Source of the DNA: Monosporascus cannonballus | Taxonomy: Eukaryota > Ascomycota > Sordariomycetes > Xylariales | NCBI GenBank assembly: GCA_004154925.1 | Contig: QJNS01000248.1 | Coordinates: 48,723-112,722 of the forward strand | DNA: 64,000 bases | Direction: 5' to 3' | Shown: positions 48,106 through 58,668 of the stretch, in pieces | Layout: each line of letters opens with the position of its first letter | Position numbering within the stretch: position 1 is the first letter of the stretch | Made by a program: the position numbers and the translations under genes | Notes under the pieces: model-generated | The model's database searches: none | What the model was told of the DNA's origin: nothing | What the model saw: only the letters and a program-made list of their open reading frames with translations

Positions 48106-50572
48106 CTAAGCGTCGACGTCCATGGCCGTCTTCTTCTTGTACCAGGCGGCGAAGTCGTCGATGACGCCGGGCCAGGCGCCGTCGGGGCTCCAGAAGCCCA
48201 TAGTCTCGTCCTCCATGGTTTTATAAGCGAACTCGAGCGTCATATTCCACATGTCTTTATTAACAGATCGAGTCCACGTCTCTGAGAGGAAAGCCTTCCA
48301 TTCCTCGAAGAAATCCACGCCGCTGGCCGTGACCCACCGCTGGCCAGGAGGGCTGAACAGCATGCCCCAGTAAGTGAGGGCGATGTCCAGGGCGAGGGCA
48401 CGCTGGTCCTTCTCCTTTCCCACGACGAACACGTAGCGGTACACCTTCTTGAAGACGTCCTTGTTCGTAGCCAGTTGGGCAAGGAGGCGCGAAAAGTACT
48501 GCTGGTGCGCCTCGGGGCGTGCGTCGACACTAGGGCAGAGGTCAGCTCAAGGCCAATATGAATGTGTTATGAGAGAAATAATGGAGATAAACAGTGGTGG
48601 GAAAGATACACAGCGGAAGATACTTGCTTGGCAGCCTTCCAACCCTGAACGAATCCTTCGCGAGTGATCTCGCCAATGCTGGGGGCCTGAACGATCTCCA
48701 GGACGATGAACAACGAGGCATCCTCCAGGTTGGCGCCGAGGCTCTGGAGGTAGGCCATGGTCGACTCCGCCCCGAGGGTGTCCTGCTCGCCCTGATCGGT
48801 ATCTGTTCAATAGATTAAGATTAGCAAGGCGCCCATACAAGATATCGGAGTACAATCTTTGCATACTTCTCAGGTTGTCGAACATCTTGTTCAACCGAAC
48901 CTCTCTGCTATGATCCGATGCTCCACCATTGCTCTGGAAGTATCTAAAAGGTATTAGCAAAAACATGCCAATAAAGGAAAAGAAAAGGAGAGAAAAAAAA
49001 AAGCAGCAGAGAAACAAGCAGCTCGAGCACGTATGGTTTGCACAATCAACAATCCATCGCATGTTGACCTTATCTTTGAGTGTTGCCAGGCACTGGAATG
49101 ACCCAGACTACTTACGGCGTAGCAGCAGCGAGGGCAGCGATGGAGGAGCCGGACATCAAAGGACGAGCAGTGGACAAAAATATAAGTCCTGCTCTAGCAT
49201 GAAAGCCTCCATAGGTCCGTGCTTGATGGGGCGTGTGATGGGGCGTGTGATGGGGCGTGTGATGGGGCTTGTGGCCTGGATCTGACGAGATGAGATCTCC
49301 AACCCCGGTAGCCAGGGCCAATTCATAAACAACCTGGTGCCAACCAAGCCACGCGGCATATCCGGTTCGGTAGCCCTGTCTTACCAGAAGCTGCACATGA
49401 CCACGGCACTTCTCACGAAAGTCACGAGAATGACGGAAGCGAGGACGAAAGTTACGATAGTCCATTGTTGCTCGTATCGTCGTGTGTCTTGGGGAAAAGT
49501 AGGCTGTTCATGGGAAATGGCGAAGGAGAAGGTTAAGAGCTGTAAAGGATCTCCAAGATTAAATAATATTTTTGTTGCTGTCGAAAAGCGAGCGTGGACG
49601 GCAGAAAACCCATTTTGGCTTATTGGTCATATGCTGATGATATCGTTGCGATGCGTTGATGATGTCGTTGGGGATGTAGTTGGCAGCGTGCTTGATGATG
49701 TATTTGAGGATGTCATGGCGATGCGTTGGCGATGTAATAGGGGCTGAGGAACGCGGCTGCGCAAGTATGGCAGTGTGTATGGGCGCGGCCCGTGCTACCC
49801 CGGCTTCCTGACCTTGTGGCATGAGCTCCTGGATGTTTGGAGTCCAGCATAAGAACCAAGATGTCGAAGCCAACTCGCCTCGTCCGAGGCGCGAATTTGC
49901 ATATATTCTAGGGTCATCCTCAGCTCGACGGCGTGAAGCCCCATCGCTGGGCAGCCGGTATCTCCTAGGAATGGGGTGTACCCCGAGCAATAAAGCACCC
50001 TAGGGGCTCTGCAGAAAGGTTCATTATGGGGCAGCCATCCAGCAAAGGTAGGCCAACCGCCACTCGAAACTGGGACTGATAAGACGCGCCCGTGAACCTG
50101 TTCATGAGCCCCTGACATCTAGCAGATCTAGTTAGGGACACTTATGTCCCCAACTTCTGCGTGCCCACGCCTTCGTTGCTGGCCGTTAACCAGGAAGTCT
50201 CAGGGGCCATCCGCACAAAGGATTCCGGAAGGGGCTCGGCTCAAAACTCCAGGGGGACGATCCAAAATGTCCACACGTACTCGAGCCACCAGATGAAGCA
50301 ACAAGGAAGAAATCTCATACACCTACCCCTCGACAGCTTCATTAAGCCTGTAGTTGGTTGTCTTCAAGAACTGCACAAGACAAACTCGCCATTAGCTCCA
50401 CGCACGCGTACTGAGAGCCGAGACTAGACGAGAAAGGACAGGGAAGGCAGCGCCGGGGCAGGGCACGAAGAATACAGAGGAGCGAACTCACCCTTTGGGC
50501 AATCTTGTCGGAGGCACCTGTGACAGACATGAAGTTGGCCACCGCCGTCCTCTGAGCGGATGAGAGCGGCAT
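48106..50572 (-). CDS. DCN1: DCN1, cullin neddylation E3 (UBA-like + PONY domain)
   Basis: Scaffold-type E3 that promotes transfer of NEDD8/Rub1 from Ubc12 to cullins. Five exons, 266 aa (yeast Dcn1: 269): 50492-50572, 50327-50370, 48867-48943, 48628-48802, 48106-48529. Exons 1-3 give the UBA-like domain (FMSVTGASDKIAQR, FLKTTNYRLNEAVEG, YFQSNGG); exons 4-5 the PONY/DUF298 domain (TMAYLQSLGANLEDAS, GEITREGFVQGWKAA, then YRYVFVVGKEKDQRALALD, WDLF-type region FFEEWKAF, and the C-terminal ...VNKDMWNMTLEFAY, PGVIDDFAAWY). Introns: 121 nt, 1383 nt, 64 nt, and 98 nt; the last is a GC-AG intron (48530-48627, donor GCAAGT, branch GCTGAC). All phases fit. The 1.38-kb intron is exceptional for this genome and holds a candidate alternative first exon. 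Confidence 0.93.
49116..49465 (-). CDS. Candidate alternative first exon of DCN1 or nested small gene
   Basis: Inside the 1.38-kb DCN1 intron, same strand. An ATG in good context (CAACAATGG) opens a 117-residue frame (MDYRNFRPRFRHSRDFREKC...), Arg/His-rich at first, with an (HHTP)n repeat from a 12-bp tandem repeat, ending ...ALAAATP at a perfect GTAAGT donor (49110-49115). The donor leaves two bases, the same phase as DCN1 exon 2, so it could splice to the DCN1 exon 3 acceptor with a normal 172-nt intron, replacing the UBA-like part. No family recognised. It may instead be a chance frame. Confidence 0.3.
49225..49272. repeat. 12-bp tandem repeat, 4 copies (GATGGGGCGTGT)
   Basis: Three perfect copies and a fourth with one change (GATGGGGCTTGT). 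On the minus strand it codes the PHHT repeats of the candidate exon. Confidence 0.92.
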
Positions 50573-52737
50573 CGTGGGCGTTGCTCTCTAAACCCAACCC
50601 CGCCTCTAAAGACTGGCAAGAGGTACGGGCTACCTGTATACCGATGACCCGATATGAGGTTTCGCTTGCTGTTTGCCTCAGGGTAGCTGGACTGTCACGT
50701 GCCCGCCGGGGGGTTTCCTGGATGCTGAAGTTCGAGTTCGCGGCAGTGATCAAAGGAGATAGAGAGGTGGAGAGGCGGAACAGCGTCAATGTTCCCCTTG
50801 GCCTATCTGGCCTCGCGTCCTATATATCGTCTTATAAAGTCCGCGGGGTCGGTTGGTAGAAGAAGCTGATCACGGGGACTGTGGTGGTCGGTCCTGGGAC
50901 AACAACGGTAGGGGCGCGGAGCGAAAAAAAAAACAACCGATGACGCTAACGCCGACCGAAAGACGGTGAATACCTTGTGTAGTTGGTGGAAGTGAGAGTT
51001 TTGGTGATAAAGGGGCTATGCCGAATACTTAATTGCAGCCTTGCCGGAAGTTAAAGAAAAATATGTGCATCTCCCCGAAGTTAGTGGAAACGGAAAAAAC
51101 AAGGCTGAAGGTCACTTCACGCGGCTCATTTACAAGATACTCATTATACCAGTGAGTGAGTGAGTGTATGTCGGGTGTCACCCAGTCAGCCTGCCTTATG
51201 CATGGCGGGGATGGCGGGGATGGCGGGGATGGCGGGGTATATTGTAGTGAGCTTGTGTGCTGCCTGACTTTTTGCTTAGGTTAGCGCTATATCTATTTGG
51301 TAGTCTCAAGACGCAACATGCAGTTAACCGCGACATTACAATGTTTAGAAGCATTGTCAACAGTGGCTTCATATGCCACTCCCCTCTGGGAAGAAGCCGG
51401 ATTCTATAAGAGAAAGTACCTTATAAAGGCTACGGGCAAATTCAGAACAGGCCCTCTTCTTCTTCAGGGCTTTATTTATACAGCGTTTCATAACTGCGTG
51501 GCCGTCACATTCAAGTATATCTAAAGAGTAGGGATTATTACATACCGCCGTATGATATACCTTGCATGTATCCGAAAAAGGGCGCAAAGGCGGTGATCAC
51601 CTTTGACAATTCTCAGTGATCGTTACCGCGGCGTTCCGCCGACCGGGAGGAAAGAAGGAGTAGCCAATGTTCTTTCTATTGGTACGTCTTGCAGCAGTCG
51701 GTAGAAGCCCTACTTGAACCACCTGTAACAATAGCCATACTGCGACCCCCTGGGACCCTTCAACAGATGCCGACTTGGGGAGCGTTCTAGCAGCGGGTTC
51801 CCGTGTCAACCTAGGTAGCCGTAGGGGCACAAGATATATAGCGGAACACAAGACAAGCTGTAGATTCTAGAGTAATATATGATGAAGCCCTGCTTGCCTA
51901 CACTCTGTTGCTCTTGTACATAAACTTACCCGCAATAAGTGGACATGGCATGTATGCAGCAGTGGGGAGCACACTTAAGTAGAGGACCACCAGGGAATAT
52001 CCACCAGACTGCAGAGGCCACAATATCATGGGGAACTCCGTGTGCCCACATACGCAAGACCTTTTCTTTTTCGATATCCATCCCCTGGATCTAAGACACG
52101 AACTCAAAGAAGCCAGACACCCTCCCACCTAACCACGCCGGTAACAAGGACACCCAGACACTTGCACGGCACAATTTGGACACAGTCGCTCAAGAACAAA
52201 GCTTGGTGATCCATACCAGCTCTCATGATTCGACTCCCAGAACATAAGCTCTCTAGCCTACAATCTCCGAAGCCTGCTTTCCCTTCCCTTGCCTCTGGCT
52301 CTCCTTTCATAACTGACTCGGCGCTAAGACATTATATCATATGCATGTACCACTGGTCGACTTCTCATCCAGGGGTCAAACTACTCATCGAGCGAGAGGA
52401 AAAACAGAAAAAAGTAATAACTTCCACCAAAATGTATAACCTAGTTCAATCACAGAAGGGTATCATCACAGCCTCTTCCTCCAGCCCGAGCTCGAGCTAG
52501 CTCCGTGCGTGTGAGCACGTGTGGATGTTAAGTATGTACGGAACTCGCCCGTCAACCGGAGAATAGTAGGCTATTGAGCGCGGAACTAGCGGGCATCCTG
52601 ACCGCGCCGGAACGACGTTTTGAAGAGGATCGATGCGCCGCAAGCCCTGTCCGATGCCCTCCACCTTCCCGCACGTCGGCCCCCGCTCCTCCAGGCTCGT
52701 CCTATGCGAAACGCATCGTCTGCTTGGGGCAGAACTT
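50573..52737. other. Intergenic, nothing recognised apart from a 9-bp minisatellite
   Basis: 2.2 kb between the DCN1 start and the MVP1 3' end, both minus strand. Short frames only; no RNA gene seen. Confidence 0.55.
51202..51237. repeat. 9-bp tandem repeat, 4 perfect copies (ATGGCGGGG)
   Basis: Four identical units in a row in the upstream region of DCN1. Confidence 0.92.
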
Positions 52738-55408
52738 CTAATCGCCGAGCGGCATGCCCTCGAGCTCATCCAGCAGCCGCCTCCAGTTGTCCGCGAGCAT
52801 CTCCGAGTACTTGACGCGCTCCTGGGCCCAGTCCCGGTTCCAGCGGCTGACGTGGTACTGCGTCTGCTGGAAGAATACGAGCTCGTCTCGGACGCACTCC
52901 TTAACGAAGACGGAGCGGTTGTGCTGGTTGACGATGGACTCCTTATCCTGTCCGGTGTGTCAGTATACGCTGTTGATGCGACCCGAGAACCAGGGATGGC
53001 GCAATGCCGGGTAGGAAAGAACGAACCTTGATGATAGCCTCGACGACCTTCTCCATCTCCCCGGGCTTGACCATCCCGTCCGGCTTCGCGCGCAGATTGG
53101 CGAGTTTCGTCTCGTTGGCCTGGATCCGTCGCTCGAGATACGGGATGTTGTCCTTGTCCAACCTTTCCCTCCTATCGAACATATCCCGAAGGCTGACCAG
53201 AGCATCACGCTGTCTCTTCAAGTCCTCAAGGACGCCAACATCCCAGGCCTTGCTTTCGTCTTCCATTAAGCTTTGCGTCGTCTGCAGGTGCTTACTCATG
53301 GCGAGAAGGCCGTCGTTGAGAAGGGGTACGTCGTTCGTATCCGTCGCGTAGGTATCCGCGCTGGCCTCTGTGAGCGATTGGAGGGATAACGCCAAACGAG
53401 CGTGATCGGCTGCGACGCCCTCGCTGCGCTTGATAAGACGGTCCATTAGGTTGCACGCGTTTATATACAGATCGGCAGAGCGCTTGATGCCTACTCTCGT
53501 GCGGTCGAAGAGCTCGTTCAGGGTCGGGGGCAAGGAGTCTTCCAGGCCTGGGGGTAGATTTCGACCAGCGAACTCATCAATTACAGAAATGGAGGCTTGT
53601 TTGCGCCATACGGAGAGTTCCTATTACCCGTTAGTCCTGGATGAAAGCTCTGCAGTGGACTCTGAACTCACTGTTGGAACGGTCAGGAACATTACGACGA
53701 GCTGCTCTTGGCCGAGCACGGGGTGTCTGACAACGGTGTTCAAGAATCGAGCCAAGCCACGCCTCCGCTTCTCGATAAACGCGCCATCATTGGAGAGGTG
53801 GTTGCCATTGACGGCGACGCGCTTAGGAGGGAGTAGAGGCAGGGCCCGGAACGGATACCTCTTGTGCAAACAATCAAGCAGCCAGACGAAGTCGCTGTAT
53901 CTGCGGATAACCTTGCTCGCGCGGCGGGCGCTGGTGACCTCGTAATTATGGTGTTGGAACATGAACATGCCCTCTTTTTCCGGCATCAGCGTAACCGTGA
54001 TGTTCTCCCCGACAGCACTGCCTGTTCGCCCGACGCTGATGGTCCGGGAGTGGCCGCCCGGGGGATTGGTACCAGGCACGCGTCCACCTGCGCCGCCACC
54101 GCCGCCAAAAGGGCTCGTCGGCTGGTTAGACGGCCCCTCTCCGAATGCGCCAGCATTGTTATTATTACCACTGCCGCCAAAGTAGCCCCAGCCTCCACCC
54201 GGATTCGATGCGGGGCCAGCCGACCGCGGAGCGGAACCAGCGGCCGATGCGATCGTGGATGCCGTGAGATTGGAAGTCGTGCGCGAATGCAAGTCCGGAG
54301 GATTGTGGTCGCCGCTGTATCCATTCCCATTGATGCCGGAGCTCGGAGGGTCAGTGTGGCCATTGGTCCTCGGAGGCGTATCTGCATGGTTATGACCCTT
54401 GTGGACGTCGGGGGAGTTCCACGGATCATCCTCTGGGCTGTCCATCGAATGTTGTCTGGGCCGTGGCATTGATGTGGTCGACTGTTGTTTGGAGGTCGTG
54501 GGCTTCGTTGGAGTTTTAGGCAGCTGGGGTGGCTTGGCAGCGAGCTCCGAGATGTCGGGGATGGCAGGCTGTCGCTTGGGCTCGTTTGCCGATGTTGATG
54601 ATGATAATTGGGGCCGGGGCAAGTCTAGAGGTTGGGTTGTTCTTATCAGCGAACGACGTTTCCCCACTGTGTTAGAGTGCCAGTGCTAGAGCTAACCGGC
54701 CAAGCGGTACTGTAATGTAACTATTTGATATGATATGCCATAACAGATGGATGATGACGCAGGCATCGCACGGACAACAACCACACGGGAACACAGGGTA
54801 AACAATACGTAACTATGATAAGCATTATGTTCAGGGCGAATGCATGCGTACACATGTGAGGTTGCGGCGAATGGGATAGTTCGGATGGAAAAAGGCGACT
54901 TACTTCGTTTGCGTTCATCGACCCCGTCCAAGCTCACAGACTCGCTGCCCTCTTGCGCCAGTCCAATGAGAGCGAGCAGAACGTTGAACTCATTGCGGCC
55001 AATGGGCGCATCGCTACCCGCAGGCGCCACTATTCCCACGATACGCGCCTGATCATCAGCGCTCAGTTTTGCCGCAGCAAGGGTCTTGGTGACTCCGGAC
55101 GAAGTGACCATGCCGCCCTCTCCATCCTCTTTGACGGCGCTGTCGAAAGCCTCTACGTAGCTGTCCGGAACTTCGGTGTCGGCAAGCAGGCCTCTGAGAA
55201 GATCGGCTCGCGATTTTTGCTTCCGGGCTGTGGGGATATCCAAGGTCGAGCCTGATCGGTCGCCGCCCAAGCCGTCATCGAAGAGCGCATCTGATCCCGA
55301 CGGAGTCATAGATGCGTCGTCGTCGTCGAAGAGCCAATTTCGGGTCCGTCCAGCGAAGGAGTTACCTGGTGGAGCTTCGTCGGACGGCGAGGTACCAAAC
55401 AATGACAT
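52738..55408 (-). CDS. MVP1: Sorting nexin Mvp1 (PX-BAR, SNX8-like)
   Basis: Endosomal sorting nexin that binds PtdIns3P and shapes membrane for retrograde/vacuolar sorting. Four exons, 767 aa: 54904-55408, 53672-54666, 53027-53620, 52738-52947; introns of 237 nt, 51 nt (GTGAGT, branch ACTAAC), 79 nt (donor GTTCGT, unusual, acceptor GGACAG). Phases all fit. The N-terminus is acidic with an EH-like segment (residues ~70-165), then ~220 residues of Pro/Ser/Gly/Asn-rich linker. The PX domain (about 395-500) shows VIRRYSDFVWLLDCL, the LPLLPPKR loop and the RRRGLARFLN helix, containing the phosphoinositide-binding Arg-Tyr-Ser pattern. The rest is a helical BAR domain ending ...LLDELEGMPLGD, as in fungal Mvp1. 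Start at MSLFGTSPSD, the first ATG. Confidence 0.94.
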
Positions 55409-56282
55409 CGTGGTAAAATTGGATGATTACTTTTCGACACTCTGCATCTGTCGCCGATATGATTAACCGGGTAGACGGGAGAGATTCCTCGATTGATCGT
55501 TAAATGCTCACAGACCGAGAGGAAGCCCGGGCTGCAGCACCTTCGTAATGGGTTGGCACGTAATGACGAGTAATCGTTAAAAGCACGGGGGAGTGGCGAA
55601 GCAACGCACGCATGTCCGCCTGTCTCTTCACTAGAAGCCTAAATTTGGATACGACATCATACGGACTGCCACTGAAGATCTTTTGTAAAGAGAAAGAGAA
55701 AGCCCCTACGTACAATAGAGTTGGGGGCAGCTGCAAGTCGAGAGAGACATGGAGCGGGAGCTTGGATCTCGAGGGTCGGAGCTCCTTCCGCCACACTTGT
55801 CCCCGACAGCCCACTCGCACACTTTACTTGCCGCTGCCTGGCTTTGCCCGCATTTGAAACATGACGGAAGATCAGGGCTAACTCGGCCGACTCCAAGCTA
55901 GCGGCAACGGCTGGTCGCTTGGCTTGAAGCTCCACTGCACTAATGCACTGACGCTAACATCCGCTTCAGCTCACTAGCCACAATGCTCTTTAGCGTCTCC
56001 ATCCAGTCATCCCGCCCGTATGTCCAGCCACAGCCGGGTGCGCCAGGTGAGGGAGGACCGGCAGGGAGCACATTTTCGGCTTGGGGGGATGGATACGAGG
56101 TAGAGCGGGCCCGCCGCCCCCCCGCGCCGGCCGCGGTAGAGAGCCCCCCCCCCCCCCCAGTTAGGAAAGGGCATTTATCAAGTCCATGTTGATATGCAGA
56201 TGGTCTTACGTGATGCTGTGCCTGTAGATATAGCGTATAGTACAGCTGGCACAACGGCGTACGAGCCGACCCGGTACGCTCC
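55409..56282. other. Intergenic, nothing recognised
   Basis: Between the MVP1 start and the uL15m 3' end. A 15-C run is at 56144-56158 in a GC-rich patch; short frames only. Confidence 0.6.
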
Positions 56283-57248
56283 TCACAGCTTATCCCAAAG
56301 CTTAGCCTCCACCTTCTGTGCCTTCTTCTTCTTGACCTGCTTCGCCAGCTGCGCCGGCGGCACCTTGAAGTACAAGCTGGGCGACTCGCCGGGCTTCAGC
56401 ATGTGGCTGAGGTACCCCCTGTGCGCGGGGTCGCGGTAGTACTCGATGTCCCAACGGGACGTGGGATCCGGCAGGCGGTAGAAGAACCCCTTCTGCCGGA
56501 CCCGCTCGAGCACCGGCGCGACGTGCTCCGGCCCCGTGGGCAGCGGCATGTCCGTGTTGACGCTCTTGCCCTCCACCAGCCGCTTGATCGCCTGCTTCGT
56601 GTAGTACCGCGTCACGATCTTGCCGCCCGCCCTCTCCACCGACTCGATGGCCGACGCCGACGCCCGCGACACGATGATGTCGATGGGCTGCTTCAGCGCG
56701 TCCGCTCCCCGCCCCAGCAGCTTGATCCCGTCCTTGATCGTGCCCACCAGGTTCGACTGGTGCAGCTCCTTCGGCGTGATCTGCTTGGAGGGGTCGATCC
56801 GGCCGGCGTCGATCCACTGCTGGAGCTTGTCGAGATTTACCTCGGCCATGACGGGTGCACGACTATCTCCGTGTTAGTGCAAGTGCCTCCTCCAAATCAT
56901 CCCATGTCTGGAACAGGATGCCGCATACAGGTTCTCGAATCCGAGCCGTCCCCTCTGGAAAATCAACGGCGTCTGGCCACCCTGGAACCACGGCCGGACC
57001 TTTCCATGCTGCTTCTGACCCTTGTGACCTCTTCCGGACGTCTTGCCCTTGCCCGACGACGGACCGCGACCGACTCGGATGCGCTTCTGGTGTGCTCCTG
57101 GGTTGTCGGAGAGGTTCGCGAGAATGGATGCGTTTCGGGTCTGTATCGAGAAGGCGACGAAGAGGTTGGCCAGAGAGCTCCGCGGTGATGGTTCGGCTGC
57201 CGCCCTGCAGCATTGAGCCGCTAACCTGGACGGTATCCGTGGAGGCAT
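56283..57248 (-). CDS. MRPL10: Mitochondrial large-subunit ribosomal protein uL15m
   Basis: Component of the mitochondrial 54S subunit, bacterial L15 family. Two exons, 299 aa: 56929-57248 and 56283-56862; intron of 66 nt (GTATGC...GATAG with branch CACTAAC), phase 2, joining ...GRLGFENL to [16 protein letters not shown]. The N-terminus is an Arg/Ala/Ser-rich presequence ([14 protein letters not shown]), followed by the hallmark glycine-rich L15 stretch ([40 protein letters not shown]). The second exon has the L15 C-terminal fold ([20 protein letters not shown]) plus a mitochondria-specific extension ending in a Lys-rich tail. The exon 2 ATG is not the start, because it would remove the whole RNA-binding part. 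Confidence 0.95.
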
Positions 57249-58668
57249 GACGGCGGTCCTGATTTGTCTCTAGTGGTTCGAGTGAAGCTCTCAATTGCCG
57301 CGAAACTTTTGAGGGCCCCTGGAACCAGACTAGTCTTGAGGTGGTCCAAGCTGGCTTTCTTTGGTCCACTTTGATAAGATAGGGGAGGGAGGGAGCCCAA
57401 AGCACCCCCTTGTATCCCAGGTACCCCCCAGATTGTCTCTGGTGCTTGATTGCTCAAAGAAGGTCGAGATTCAGCTTAACTGGAGCCCTAATCGGACTGC
57501 ATCGACATTGAAGATCTGTTTTAAGGAGCCTTTGTGAACTCGCGTTAATCATTTGTGTGGTTCTATTATAAAACGATGGACATAATGCTTCAATATCTCT
57601 TAAGAATGCTAATCGCCCATCACACTCTGGTTCTGAACTCGCATCTTCCGCTCAAACCTTGCCCAGGCTCTGATCGTAATACGGTAGTTGAGTCAAAGAC
57701 CACCAAGGCGTATCCAGTCGCTGCCATCTGTATATGCCAATGCAGTCCGAATAATCATGTGCCCTTATTACTCGTTAACTGAGTGATCGGATGCAACCCC
57801 GGCAATCTTTATATCCGATTCCCATATCTCGGCTGCTATATATAAAGGTGGCTCAACTAGTGTGGCCAGAACCTGCTCGCCGTCACAGGTGTTGTTTAGG
57901 CCTGGGCAAGCTCCAGGCTTGGTCTCCGTGTGTAATTTGAAGTACCACTCCGACGTGTAGGCGAGTGCGCAGAGGATGATAGCTGCCACTCCAGGAGACA
58001 TGGATGCGCTCTAATTGCAAACAAGGACCATGAGAAAAGAGGGTTAACCGGTCGCCGGGTTACATGTAAAGACGTAGGCATCCAATTTCACACTTATATG
58101 TTACATTAGTCACCTGCGCGGCCGTCTCAATCTTATTGCTCAATCTCCTATCCTACACCTTGGTGGACTCGCCTATTATGAGCAGAGCCTGCAGGATGTG
58201 GCTATCTCGTCAACAATTACTGCGTACCTGGTCTCTAGCGTACCCCGGATTTGGTGAATAGTGACGAAATGGAGAATCCTAGCTGCCGATCTCGAGTCTC
58301 GACCTCAAGTCGGCCGTTCCAGGAAGTCGAACTTCGCTTCAAATATGTCGGGTCATGACGTATATCGAAATACATCCCATGGCGCTCCTATTGGAGGATT
58401 TAATATCACCTGCTCGTTCGAAGATTAAACCCAGCCTACCGCAATGCGGAGATGATCCCCGTTTTCTCTGCACGTCGGCTTCACCCCCTGTCTTCACCCC
58501 GATTAAGCGAGCTGGCCGGTGTTCGAGTGACATGATGCAAGGCACGTCGGCAAGATCAGGGTATAAAAGGTAATGGGACTCAGGAAGACCATAAGAACCC
58601 GAATATGCGTGAGAAAGCGCTGGCTCCAAGTAGCATCTCTACTAGCACTGGGTAGCTTCTCCCTGGTT
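57249..58668. other. Divergent intergenic region (uL15m / pectate lyase)
   Basis: 1.4 kb. A minus-strand frame at 57768-58001 (77 codons) begins with a hydrophobic stretch (MSPGVAAIILCALAYTSEWYF) and could be a small secreted peptide, but nothing else supports it. A TATA box for the lyase lies at the right end. Confidence 0.5.
58562..58568 (+). promoter_or_regulatory. TATA box of the pectate lyase gene
   Basis: TATAAAA in GGGTATAAAAGG, 101 bp before the chosen ATG (58669). An in-frame ATG at 58573 lies only 5 bp after the box, where transcription would not yet have begun, which favours the later start. Confidence 0.6.

Noticed and set aside
57768..58001. 77-codon minus-strand frame with a hydrophobic N-terminus
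   Set aside because: Could be a small secreted protein, but length, two cysteines and lack of other signals are not enough for a gene call.
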